Source of the DNA: Norana najaformis
Taxonomy: Eukaryota > Annelida > Clitellata > Crassiclitellata > Hormogastridae
Length of the DNA: 64,000 nucleotides
Direction of reading: 5' to 3'
Assembly (NCBI GenBank): GCA_964023275.1
Contig: OZ029914.1
Location: 44,752,937 to 44,816,936, forward strand
Below are positions 33,491 to 45,105 of this stretch, one piece after another; positions within the stretch are counted from its first letter, which is position 1; the number at the start of each line of letters is the position of its first letter. Below the pieces are notes generated by a model that had not been told where the DNA came from, did not search any database, and was given only the letters and a program-made list of their open reading frames with translations. The translations under genes were made by a program, and so were the position numbers.

Positions 33491-35845
33491 GTTGAAGCCG
33501 TGTGTAGTAAGTGGCACATACATACATATATGTATGCAGGCATGCACGCACATACATACATACATGCATACATACATACATAGATACATACATACATACA
33601 TGTATGTGCATGCATCCATGTGTGAAGGCACTTAAATTTTATATTGATATTCGATTTAACGTTACGTTAAGGGTGAATCCAGCAAGGACCAAGCTGGCCA
33701 CGGCCTCTATACTCTAAATCTAGATGGCAGGGACCAGGGAAGACGAGGTCCTCTGGACCTGCTAGTGGAAATGACCACTTTTGCCTCCTGTTCTCCAAAC
33801 ATTCAGTTTACATTCGAAACTGGCTTCGCATTCGTGTCATCCAGGTTCTTTTCAGTCCGCACTCAAAATAGTCGGTATGCTTTCGATATTGGCTTCGCAC
33901 TGGAGTTAATCAGGTTTAAAAAGACAGAGATACAGACAGGCAGGCGTAAAGACATAGGCTACACAGCAGAAAGACAGACAGAAAGGTGAAGGTTACAAAT
34001 TTATTACAGCCCTCAATGAAAATTATTTAATTTCTTAAACTTTAATACACTATATTTCTCGCAAACATAATACCAGATTAAATAATTTCTTTGAAGCCTT
34101 ACTGTTAAGAGGAAGAGTGCTGCAAATATTACAAAGCATATACTACGCACCTATTATATTAAAACCACCATATGTACATGTGCATATATATCTATAAATA
34201 TGATAACCAGATAACAGACTTACTTTCACCTTGCGTGTAGGCTATAAACTTCTTTCACGTAGATTTTTTACCATCTATCTTTGAAACCACGAAAAGGTTG
34301 GGCTGATTGGCGACACCTTTTGTATTGGTTTTGCTGCTAGTAAGCCTAACTGCAGGAAAGCCGATTTCTCGTCCAGTTCCAGGTCCTGGAGACCTAGCGC
34401 TTCGCCCGAGATAATGTTGTCATCTCGATCGTGGGGAATCTCGATGACATCTTTGTTCTGAACGCCTACAATGTATAAATATCTTCTGCAGACGATCACA
34501 AAAGCATTAGAATCTCAGCTTTTGGTCTGTTTGAAATAGCTTACTTGAAAAATGGTAGAGTTTTAATTGAGATAAGTGAATATGATAATAAAGTCTTTGC
34601 AGAAATATTAGCTGAAGGAGAAGAAAAAGCATTAGAATTTCAGCTTTAGATCTGTTCGAAATTGCTTACTCAAAGAATCTACAGTTTTAATTGAGATAAG
34701 TGAATATAATAATAGAGCCTTTCTTTGAGGACATATTGGCTGAAGGAGAGGACAAAGCAGTAGAATTTCAGCTCTGCATTTGTTAGAGTGATAGTCCATC
34801 GAAAGCGTCAGATAGGAGTTTTGTACAGCGAAATAAAGTAAATCCAATTTAATTGTAGGAATCAGATGTATTTTAATTAAACAGTTTACAGGGCAAAATA
34901 AAAAAGCTAATTTTACAATATACAGTCAGATGCGTTATGTCATTATTTGTAGCCAAAGCATGGCCTGACGATTTATGAAAGCAGTTAAATAAATGTATTA
35001 TTTGTATCAGGTGAGATCAAACCAGGCATTTCATTTGGCTAAAAGAGGAACACAAACAGAAAATGCTCTGCAACAATATTAACCGTGCAGTATAATCAGT
35101 TGACTGTATACATATGTAAAAAATCGATTTAAAAGAATCTAAATTAAAATGTAAGATTGTATATGCATCTTACACATCATCATGACCGCCGAATGTTCCT
35201 TTCCGTTGCGTATTCTGCAACCATCTCGCTCCCAATGTTCATATTTGGGCAACGAGTCTGACTTTTCCACTCCTAACAGCTTTTTCAAGTAACTTTCAAG
35301 GTACTCTATACAAACTGCGTATAAAGCCCTACTAGCAACTCAACAAATCCAGCTGGGCCACTCCGGCCAAAGACCTCCATATGAGTTTAGAAAGCCAGTG
35401 CAAACAACAAAAAGCAGGTGTACTGAGCGGATCCAGGGAATGACTCGTGTCCTATATTCAGATCGGGTGGCACTACAGCGTGCCCCTACCTCGTGATTTC
35501 ACCGCGGTCTTTTTGGGTGACATGCGAAATCTGTGACTTCTGAATCGGTGCAATATTAACATTGGATGAAGTTAAAATGTAGATTTATAAAACCTGTTTA
35601 GATTTTAGTAATTTTACGATACAAAAAGAGACCTACTCGTGGTCAATGAGCAAAAAGTAAAACTAGGAAGCATGTCGTACGGTTCAAGCTGTCGAAATCA
35701 GTTGTTGTAAGCGCAAAAGCACACTTCTACACTGCATGCACTCACTACACTTGACCGATGTATAACCTGATGACGACATATGGTCCAATCTATTTCTGTT
35801 CTTCTAGCAGCCGGACCTTGCACTTTGCATAGTAGGCCCTATTAT
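33491..35845. repeat. Modules C and D, copy 1
   Basis: Module C (about 33,491-33,990) carries an ACAT microsatellite and the sequence GAATCCAGCAAGGACCAAGC. It matches 38,110-38,760 and 53,580-54,850. Module D (about 33,990-35,845) matches 22,890-26,560, 38,790-40,020, 48,760-49,650 and 54,890-55,900. On the minus strand about 34,240-34,480 keeps coding-like pieces (DVIEIPHDRDDNIISGEA; PNLFVVSKIDGKKS then stop) that resemble frames in other copies. It may be a remnant of an unidentified gene. Confidence 0.6.
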
Positions 35846-35849
35846 ATAT

Positions 35850-36200
35850 TAATTAGAAACTTCTAAAGCGCCGGTGTCTAATGCACAGGGAATCAACCGA
35901 TGGCGCATCAAATTAAAGCCTCACTCAGGTCGATATCCAGAAGATCAGTCCACTAAGACAGAGAGGCAGCCTACGTCGGAAAGCCATCTGAAAAGGTAAG
36001 TCTTAAGTCGAGAACGAAATGACATAAGAGACTGGGCATAACGCACTGTTGCAGGAAGAGAATTCCAAAATTTCGGTCCAGCAACCTGCCTGACTCCTGG
36101 ATCTTGACCTGGAACCGAACCCTTTTGCCCATCGATTTTTTTGACTGAGCGTCTGTGAATAAGCTGGTTCCCGCGACTTAGCTTTCCTTGGCGCTGTAGA
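35850..36200 (-). mobile_element. LINE ORF2 C-terminus and 3' UTR relic
   Basis: The minus strand reads QVAGPKFWNSLPATVRYAQS and then RLKTYLFRW, the usual end of a CR1/L2-type ORF2. It is followed by a 3' UTR with GGCGCATCAAAT on the plus strand, shared with 47,690 and 48,130. It separates module D from module A. Confidence 0.7.
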
Positions 36201-36214
36201 AATCTCGAGATTAC

Positions 36215-36900
36215 GATTAAGCAATATTGTGCATGCATATAAATATTCATGCATCGGTCAACATCAACACCTTTCAACATTCTGCACTCTCTCTATTATG
36301 ACGTCAGGATAGACGCGGGAGGTCACTTTTCTTTGAATTTGAATTTTTCAACGGTCATTGACTCTTTATGTTACTATAAAGTGTTAATGTCTTTTGAAAT
36401 GTTAATTTTATCGTGTATCCATATAAAATTGTGGACTTTTAAATGCGCAGATCTGGTAAGTAAATCTTGGAATCATAGTTTCTAGAGTTTGTGATTGTAA
36501 ATTTGAAATCGATATGCTAGTGTAACGTGCAGCACACCTGTGACTTTATCGTCGCCATCATCATCGATTTCTATTGTAGTACCATGCTTTCTCCTCCGGC
36601 TGACTACGCATCTTGGATGCGGTGAATGAGCTGTTGTTCGTGACTATCGGAGAGATGAAAAATATCGATTCGGTGTCTGCAGCGTTCATGGGATAATTCA
36701 AAGAAAATGTAAGCGGAACCAGTCGGGAGTCGAAAAGCCCTAAGCTGAATATGCTGCTGCGTGGGAGTGGAAAGGCTAAAACGAATGCCAACCATGTTGA
36801 GAGTAAGCGAAAAAGCACAGCCCGCTACAGTAAATCGAAAATATAGGCAATAGCCTGAGCTCATGGCAAACAAGTGCATTGATTTTCTGCATTCGACGGC
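36215..36900 (+). promoter_or_regulatory. Module A, copy 2: orphan promoter-like segment
   Basis: It has the same order as copy 1: TGACGTCAG-like element, TATAAAG at 36,375-36,381, and splice donor CTG|GTAAGTA at 36,456. No glycosyltransferase frame follows; the next recognisable GT61-unit sequence is a 3' flank from about 37,240. Confidence 0.5.
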
Positions 36901-38109
36901 TGCTTTTATCTGCTGGAGGATGCGGAAATTTATATTCGGTTGGTGGCTCTACAGACAGTGAGCAATCACAAATTTTCTATGCAGTGTGCCTTGAAGTCAT
37001 TTGTAGCTCGCAATAGAAGTTCGCTTCTTAGTCAACTACTTGCAAACCGCCTGCGGACAAAGGTATAACAGCTGCAACATGAGACTTCATTCTGGGCTCT
37101 CAATTTTACTGCAATTCAATTTGCCGAAATGGAGGAGGCGTCAAACATGTTAGAGATTCGATACAATAGAAGTTGGAATAGAACAAAATATGTAACTGAT
37201 GAATTGACCAATACGTATTCATTTATTTTGGGTTAGTTTAAGGGCTGCACTTCATTACTTATCTCCCTCTTTCTGTTTTCAGCAACTTATGTTTGTCTTT
37301 ATAATTTGCTCTTGACATATCAGAAGTTAAAGAAGCAAGATTTCAAAGTTTAGGTCATGCGAATTTTCATCTACTACCGTTAATACGCACCAATGCTAAT
37401 CGATTTTTAGTTCGAAGACATTTTGTAAAGGTTACATGCATGGTATTGCAATGGACCAAGATTGTCATGAGATTTCAATCGTTAACATTGACTAAATATA
37501 AACTGTTTCATAAAACTTCTGTCACTTTGAAAGAACTTGCTTAAAAATATATATTACATGAAGTAGTACTAATATTGACCCATTTCCATTGTATTACTTC
37601 ATTGTTCTGACATTCTTAAAATGTCAGCCAAGTTTATAGGCGCATGTTCATATTAATATGACGGCAAAAATAATACTGTCACTAGATAAACATATTCTTA
37701 GTATAATAACGGGAAATAAATATTGTACTTGTAAACTTAACTTTATATTGCATGCCGCTTTTACTTAATGTGATTTAGAAATTGATTATTTTTAATTGTC
37801 TTACTTCGCATCTAAACCTCAGTGTGCATAGCTGTACATAATACTGACATCTGTGCTGCTATTGTGTAGAGCACAATTGAGATTTTGTTTTAAGGGCATT
37901 TTCTATTATTGATGGCATATTTTGGATGCTTTCCATTTAAGGAATTTTACAGACAGCCAGAATAGAAACACTGTGTAGACTGGACTTTAACATTGCTCTT
38001 GTAGTTGAATTGCTGTACATTTGAATATATAAGCTTACCTATCGTCTGACATGTACAAAGTATTAAATTTAAATTCTCTCAGGCCCATTAAAGAGTTCAA
38101 TGAACATTT
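36901..38109. other. Remnant GT61 unit lacking its gene
   Basis: About 37,220-37,560 resembles the 3' flank of GT61 gene 2 (TTTAAGGGCTGCACTTCATT at 37,240 and 44,102). About 37,560-37,870 resembles the 3' flanks of genes 1 and 3. Between module A and this flank the whole upstream module and coding region are missing. Confidence 0.6.
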
Positions 38110-40029
38110 GTGAAAATTAGTATGTGTATCTACGTATATATATATGTACGCATGTATGCATATATGTATGTATCAAGACACTTAATTTTTACATTGATAT
38201 TAAATTTTAGGTTTCGAAATTCCATTAAGGGCAGATCCAGACAGGGCCAGCTGGCCATGCACTCTAAACTTAGATGGCAGGGACCATGGCAGTCGAGACC
38301 ATATGGATCTGCAAGTGGAAATGACCACTATTGCCATCTGTTGTCCAAACATCCAATATGCATTCGAAACTGCCTCTTGACTCGGATTAAACAGGTCAAT
38401 TTTTAAAGGATTTTGGAACGCCGCCGGAAAACGTACACCTGTTTTCTTTCTGTCCTAACTCAGTCAGCGCTCGAACTCGACGCATGCGCACGATCACCCT
38501 CGTCTTTCTCAGAATAATTATTGCACGTGACCTCGGCTGAACTTGGCCCCCTTCCCGTTTATCCGCTGGCACCTGTTTTCTTAGGTGTTGATGACAGGTA
38601 CGCAGAGACAAATCGTCAGACAGACAGTCAGTCAGACAGGCAGGCAGGCAGTCAGACAGGCAGTCAGACAGACAAAGTTATCCAGTCATTTAGAAAGACA
38701 AATTTACAGATAGGCAGGCGTAAAGACACACACAGCAGAAAGAAACAGTGACATATGTACAAAAGCATATTGCGGTGTGAAGGTATTCAGACAAATGTGA
38801 AGGTAACAAATTTATTTCATACCTCAATGAAAACTCTTATGAAGTCTAAATGTTTATGCACTAAAGATCTCGCAAGTATAATACCAGATTATATGTATAT
38901 ATATTTATACATGTGATAACCGGATAGCACCTATTCTTGCTTTGCGTGTATGCATTGAACTTCTTTCAAACAGATTTTTACCATCTACAGTAATAAGCCA
39001 TGAAAAAGTTGGGCTGAATGGCGACACCTATCGTGTAGGTTTGCAGCTGTTACCACTCCTAAGGCCGTGCAGCCCTCTAGCATCCTCGCATCGATAATTA
39101 ACAGAGATAAGGTCTGATTGGTTATGGTGTACACGGAAGAAGTAAAATTACCTGTTATAAAGGAAGGCTGATATACGAGACAGGTGAAATCTGAAGCCTC
39201 TGAATGGGTGTAATATAAACATCGGTAGAGGTTTAGAATGTAGAATTATGAAGCCTGTTCCGATATTACGGGACAGAATTAGGCCTACTGATGGTTGGTG
39301 AGAAAACAGTGAAAAGAGGAAGACTGGTCCACACTAATACGTCTCAAAAGTATGGCGTACTGTTCGTACTCTTCCTTAGATTAGATTAGAATAGATTAGA
39401 TTCAATTTGTCGAATCAATTGCTGTAATTGCGAAAAACACACTTCGTATGCGATCACTCCACTTGACTTACGAACATCCAGATAAAGACATCTCGCCATC
39501 AGGATAGATTACAAAATCGCGTCAAGTCGCGTCAATCCAGATTTTACTTGCGGGGCATAGCATTGTAGTCTCCTTGGAAATTTCCTACAATGCAGGTAAG
39601 TAGACTTTATCATTTTGCATTTGACACATTTGATATTCACAAAAGTATACAGCAACAGCCACATTATGATTATTTGGTAGAAACATTGTAAATGCTTATA
39701 GATGACGGTGCCTGAGTTAACCCTCATAAAGTCGGAAAGGTAAATTTGCAAGAAACGTGCGCAGAAAGCAGGTAGGCATAATATGAGTCAGGATGAGTTA
39801 TTTGTATATTTATATTCATTGTTGTGATAGACATCAAACTATAAGTCCCTATGTAATGTTTCGTTAAGTATTTTTATTTTCAATTTTATCACGATGCCCC
39901 AATAAAAACTTTATTCAACATGTCCCTTCGGTGTTCTAATTTGAATTTATGAGCATCGATTATTATCCAATGATTATTATCCAATGACCAAGTCATTAGA
40001 TATTCACCTTAATCTTAAAGTATACATTA
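38110..40029. repeat. Modules C and D, copy 2
   Basis: C (38,110-38,760) includes GATCCAGACAGGGCCAGCTG and a CAGA/GGCA-rich microsatellite near 38,600-38,680. D (38,790-40,020) matches the other D copies. Compared with the left-most D it lacks the final part seen at 26,560-26,760 and runs straight into module A. Confidence 0.6.
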
Positions 40030-40720
40030 CAGGCATAAGCAATATGAGGTTTGCGTATCCATATTCATGCATCGGTCAATATCAGTACCTTTCCACATTC
40101 CACGCTCTTTATTATGACGTCAGGATGCACGCTTGACGTCACTGTTCTTTGATTTTGAATGTTTGAAAGGTCAGTGATGTTTTGCACAGTTTAACGTGTC
40201 AATGCATTTTGAAATGTTAAATTCTTCCAATGTGAATATAAGATTGTGGACTTTTCAATGTGCTGATCCAGTAAGTAAACCTTGGAATTATACTTTCTAC
40301 AGTTTGTGATTGGGCTTTCTACAGTTTGTGATTGGAATATATTTGTGCTGCGTGAAGCACAGCTTTGACCTTATTACCATAGTCATCGATTTCTACTGTA
40401 GCACTACGCTTCCCCGGCTGATTACACAACTTGAATGCTGTGAATGAGCTGTTGCTCGGGGCTATGAGAGATATGAGAAACAGTGTCTCGATGGTGTCTG
40501 CAGTGTTTATGAGATAACTCAAGGAAAATGTAAGCGGAACCAGCCGAAAGCCAAAAGTCCCAAGGTGCATCTGTCGTTTTGCGGGAGTGAGCAGGCTGAA
40601 ATGACCCCCACCCATATTGTTGACAGTAAACGATAGAGCACAGCCTGCTACAGCAAATCGAAAATACAGGTAACATTTCAGCGCATGTCAAGCCAATTAA
40701 TTGATTTTCTGCACTCGAAG
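40030..40720 (+). promoter_or_regulatory. Module A, copy 3: putative promoter and first exon of GT61 gene 2
   Basis: It aligns with the other A copies, including TTATTATGACGTCAG and the donor GTAAGTAAAC at 40,271. The TATA position reads TTTAACG, so this promoter may be weaker or may start differently. GT61 gene 2 begins 1.8 kb downstream. Confidence 0.4.
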
Positions 40721-42526
40721 CTGAAGTTATATCTGTAAGAGAATGCGAGAATAAGTTCTTATATATTTAGCAAGTGACTCTGCAGAGAGTGAGCTGTGAC
40801 CTTTTCAATGCACCAGTGAATCATATGCTATGCATTTTGTCTCAAATTTACATCTAGCTTGCAGTAGAAGCTTCGCTTGTTAGTCAACTACTTGCAAACC
40901 GCTTGCAGAAAAAGATAAAACGGGACTACATTCTGGACTTTCAAAATATTTGCAATTCATTTAGCCGAAATGGAGTCGGCGTCAAACATGTTACACTGCA
41001 TGGAGGTGAGAATTGATCGGAATATGGGATTATAATTATGTTACAAGATAATAATGTAAACCAGCAGTACAATTTGGGCCTGTACGAGTAATGTAGCACA
41101 TGGAACGAACGTCGACAGGCCTATAAAGCTAAGTAATTTTTTCAATGTATAGCTTTTTTATATATAGACATACATTTATATGAACATGTGTTTGTATAAG
41201 CATGAGATTGATTTCTTTGTGGCAATGGATGCAATCCATTCATTGGCCCGGTGCTAATCATTCGACCTCCCAAGCCTTTTTAAACTGAAAATTTTAACAG
41301 TCCCTGTGGCTAAAGCTAAACGACTTGGCAGTTTTTATTCACATAATTAAATATCTGGCAGACTTGAATATCAAACTTGAAGAAGATGACGGCTTTGTTT
41401 GCAAAATGAATGGAAAACGAGTAAAACTGATAGATAAAAATTAATTAAGAACAGTAAAAGTCTAAAGAAAGTTGCGCATTTCTCAACATTTTCAACATTA
41501 TCTATATCAGCTGTTATAGCTGAAGCAGATTACTTTTGTAAGCAAAGTTGATGCCAGTTATCTCATTAACACCTTCGACAACCAGTTAAGATTTTAAAAT
41601 ATAGCTTTGTAATTCATCTTAAGGTAGACGAATTATTATTATTATTATAATTACTGCAATGTTTGTATAGGCTTTTGTGAGTATAAGCACATTAATTTTT
41701 TATAAGAATCTTAATAAAGATGATATTGTTTCTTCGGCCTCCAGTTCCTCCAAAACTGTTAATGTGGCCCTCAGCCAAAAAACTTTTGACTCCACAGAAC
41801 TAAGGCTAGGTGAACCAAGAACGAATGTGACCTTCAGCGAGGAAGATATTGACAATAGAAAGAATCATACGGTGCAAAATATAAAAGCATTTCTTAAGAA
41901 CGCAATTCGAATCAGGTCCAGAACATACATTGAGATTGTAATGTCAGACAGAGTTGCTGATTTTAAGAAGCTAAAGAGATGTGAAAGACACCACTGATAA
42001 TAACAATAATAGGCGTAAATAATAAATACATTGGAAATCTTGAATCATATTAACATTTCTGCCATTCGTATCATATTTTACTAAAAGTTAAGCTTATGAC
42101 TGGATTTTAGGATCTTAAAATTGAATAACAAATGTGCCCTATGCAAATTCTCACATTGCTGGGTACACGGATGTACGATGGATTATGGATGTAACTTCTA
42201 GCAATTAACTAGTTACAGTTATGTGAATATTAACCTGGCGTTTATCCTAATATATTTTGGTTTTCGTAAATTTCACTGCGGGCACGAGAACGCATGGATT
42301 TCTTGAAATCGAATATTAATTGCTCCCAACTCCTTACATTAGATTTGTTGAATCCAAATGAGAGTTGATTTGCTTCAATTGTAGTCGCTGAGGCTTAACA
42401 AAATTCGGATGTTAGTGTTCCGCAACTTCACGAATCGAAGTAAACGCTGAGAATATCCTGATAAGAAGCACTTCAATTTTCATAACGTTTTGTTCTCAAC
42501 ACCTCTTTCTTTCGAAAGTGACCGAT
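40721..42526. other. Upstream module E of GT61 gene 2
   Basis: It matches parts of 28,930-31,290. A frame at about 41,325-41,440 (RLAVFIHIIKYLADLNIK) resembles the one at 29,570 (RLAVFVHINKYLADLNMK). A 107-codon open frame ends at 41,997, but its counterpart near 30,450-30,730 is not open, so I do not call a gene. Confidence 0.45.
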
Positions 42527-43843
42527 ATGAAAATCAATATGTGGTATATTCTTGCCACAAAAGATATCAACGCTTTGAAAATTTGCATTGCGATATGCTC
42601 TGCATTGATCCTGCTGTCGTTTTACCACTTAAAACATCAGGTTAAAATGCAAAAACACGTACAGATTATTTACGAGCAGAAGGCTGGATTTCGAATGATC
42701 GAAAAAATAACAGGAATTTATACTTTCTCGAATGTCTGCATTGAAGATTTTACAACATCAAAGCTTGAGAAAGGATTAAAAACGGTCTTCAACGAAACCA
42801 AGAAAATTGTGATCTACGGAAACAATAGCCAAGCGGACGGTACAGTGATTACATTGAGGGTGGCAGGATCCGGAAACACTGATTGGAACCACTGGCAGAT
42901 CCAATTCCGACAACAAACCCTTCCAGCTGAGAATAATATGTTACTCAGAGATACAGCATTTTTTGTGCAGCCCACCTGTCCTGGTAATTTTCATCACTTC
43001 TTCGTCGATACTTTTATTCCACTCTACAGCGTCGTTGCCCATAGTAACCGTTTACATCCAGGAGCTCGCAATCAGATACTTTATCGAACCCCTCAAGTCG
43101 GTTCAGGTGATGATAAGTGTAATACAAGACGCAGGTACGAGGGATTTCTTCGGACTTTGTACATTGACGAATTTCACGACGTCTTCTACAAGTTACCTAG
43201 CAACACCTGCTTCCGACACGCCATCTTCGGCAACAGGGTTCTTCTAACTCGTCACCGTGATGTCGTTGATCACGTGCTTCGCTATTATAACTTCAGTTTG
43301 CACAGCAATAGAAACACAAGCGACCAGTATGTAACCTTTATAAAGCGTAAAGATAGGCGCGTTTTAAACGCAGAAGAAGTTCTTTCTTTCGTAAAAGAGG
43401 TCGGATTTAAAAATGTCAGAATTGTTGAATTCAATAACAAATCGATTCACTATCAGGTTGGGATTATGTCAACTACGAACGTCTTCATAGGCATTCAGGG
43501 AGCTGGGCTCCAGTGGTCCGTGTTCATGCCCGAAGGCGCGTATGTCGTTGAACTTGCCTGGCCTCAGAAACACTGGGGATTTTATTACAATAATTTTGTA
43601 CCGAATTTCGGCATCAAATGGAGAGGAGTAGGTGTAGAGGATGTAAGACTTAACTGGACTTCGTATGCGATCAACGTACGCGGCGGTGTCCCAGTCAGCG
43701 AAGCAGAAAAACCGATAATGATCCGAGATCACCCGAAAAACAACGCGGAGAACATTTGGAAATGGTCTGACATAGTCGTTAAAAAGAATGAGATATTAGG
43801 AACATTGCAAAAGATTTATAACGAATTGAAAGCGATTCACTAG
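42527..43843 (+). CDS. GT61-family glycosyltransferase, gene 2 of the array
   Basis: Single-exon gene of 438 residues, the same length as gene 1. The ATG at 42527 aligns with those of genes 1 and 3; the frame upstream begins with GTG. The signal anchor is ALKICIAICSALILLSFYHL. GT61 motifs are GNFHHFFVD, RKDRRVLNAEE, IGIQGAGLQWSVFMPEG and VELAWPQKHW. It is closest to gene 3, sharing for example TVITLRVAGSGNTDWNHWQ where gene 1 differs. AATAAA at 44,018-44,023 is a possible transcript end. It is a predicted type II Golgi/ER enzyme, probably modifying the same class of acceptors as its neighbours. Differences cluster in the stem and around residues 100-120. Confidence 0.88.
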   Translation: MKINMWYILATKDINALKICIAICSALILLSFYHLKHQVKMQKHVQIIYEQKAGFRMIEKITGIYTFSNVCIEDFTTSKLEKGLKTVFNETKKIVIYGNNSQADGTVITLRVAGSGNTDWNHWQIQFRQQTLPAENNMLLRDTAFFVQPTCPGNFHHFFVDTFIPLYSVVAHSNRLHPGARNQILYRTPQVGSGDDKCNTRRRYEGFLRTLYIDEFHDVFYKLPSNTCFRHAIFGNRVLLTRHRDVVDHVLRYYNFSLHSNRNTSDQYVTFIKRKDRRVLNAEEVLSFVKEVGFKNVRIVEFNNKSIHYQVGIMSTTNVFIGIQGAGLQWSVFMPEGAYVVELAWPQKHWGFYYNNFVPNFGIKWRGVGVEDVRLNWTSYAINVRGGVPVSEAEKPIMIRDHPKNNAENIWKWSDIVVKKNEILGTLQKIYNELKAIH

Positions 43844-44460
43844 CATCGTTCAGAATAAGTCAGTGTGTTTTGGAAGGTTTGTTGTTATTAAGAAGGAATG
43901 CAGTGCACATAAGTGAATAATTTATACAGCCCTTTTTTTCGATTTCTTTATCCAATGGCTGAAAACGAAACCTCAGAACATCTAATTCAGTTTTTAAATG
44001 TTTTAATCTATAGTTAAAATAAATAATTCAGCAATTTAAATCGCTTGAAACTGATGAGTCAACGGTTGTACCAACCGTATTAATTTGTTTGGGTTAACTT
44101 TAAGGGCTGCACTTCATTCCTTAACTTCTGTATTTATCTTTATACTTAAAGTATGACATCTCTGAAGTTCGAGTAGCAAGATTTTAAATTTTAGACGATG
44201 TGGGTGTTTATAGGCTAACATTATTAGGAGTCGTTTACTTACGTTTTATAAGTTTTAAGACAGTTTGTAAATGGTTTCATGCAAAACAAAAATTGTCATG
44301 AGATTTTAATTAGTAATATTCGCTGACTATAAACAGTTTTATAAAATTTGTGTCAGAACTTGCTTAACGGTCTCCTACGTGAAGTACTACTAAGATTGAC
44401 TCAGTTTATTATGATTTTGTTTCTTTGTGTTAATGTCTGTTGCAATGTCAGCCAATACCC
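43844..44460. other. 3' flank of GT61 gene 2
   Basis: It begins like the flanks of genes 1 and 3 (CACTAGCA(T/C)CGTTCAG), then follows the version also seen at 37,220-37,560. A poly(A) signal lies at 44,018. Confidence 0.55.
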
Positions 44461-44734
44461 CCCTCTGTTTGGACGCCGTTTTGAGTTGCATTTGCTATAT
44501 TATCCAGAACTTCACCGATATTAAAGGTTTCTGTATGCAAAGTTATGATTACAATTACAATTTTCATGGACTAGAACTGAGTCTACACTTTTAGACCGAT
44601 TCTCTAAGCTGCAATTAGAGAGCAAGTCCCCTTGAATGGTTCTAATCTTGCGTGTATAAGAAGGCAAATTCAAATACGACTATTATTTGTATTGCTCTCC
44701 CAGCAAAGTTCAGAAGTGCACGTTCGACGATACA

Positions 44735-44840
44735 TCATAGCATCGATAGCACTGAGCAATTGTGTATGAAGGACCTGCTTAAGGGTCCTACACAGTAACG
44801 GCTCGAACCGAGCGCTTTAACCAATCGGTCACCGAGTCGG
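44735..44840 (-). repeat. Partial tRNA-derived SINE (same family as 21,300-21,470)
   Basis: The minus strand contains GACCGATTGGTTAAAGCGCT (A box), a shortened B-box region and GTTACTGTGTAGGACCCTTA. The A and B boxes are closer than in the other copy, so part of the head is deleted. Confidence 0.6.
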
Positions 44841-44879
44841 ATACTCCTAAAGATAAGGACCATCACAGAGCAATATTGC

Positions 44880-45105
44880 CTACAAAGAAAGAGATCTGAA
44901 GATTGCAGACGACCGCGCCGTCCATCTAGGCGCATCATGCTCTAGAGTTGTGGAGAAGGATCTCAAAGCACTGAATATCGGGCTTGATAGAGCATTGAAA
45001 AAGACGCAGGATACGTCAGCTTGGCGCCACATCGTTGACACGCCGACGCCCAGCCGTAGTTCAGAAGTGCACGTTCGACGTTCAGAAATGCACGTTCGCC
45101 AATAG
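44880..45105 (+). mobile_element. LINE ORF2 C-terminal fragment
   Basis: A plus-strand frame reads EKDLKALNIGLDRALKKTQD, then WRHIVDTPTPS and a stop, like the end of a non-LTR retrotransposon ORF2. It is a short relic. Confidence 0.45.
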
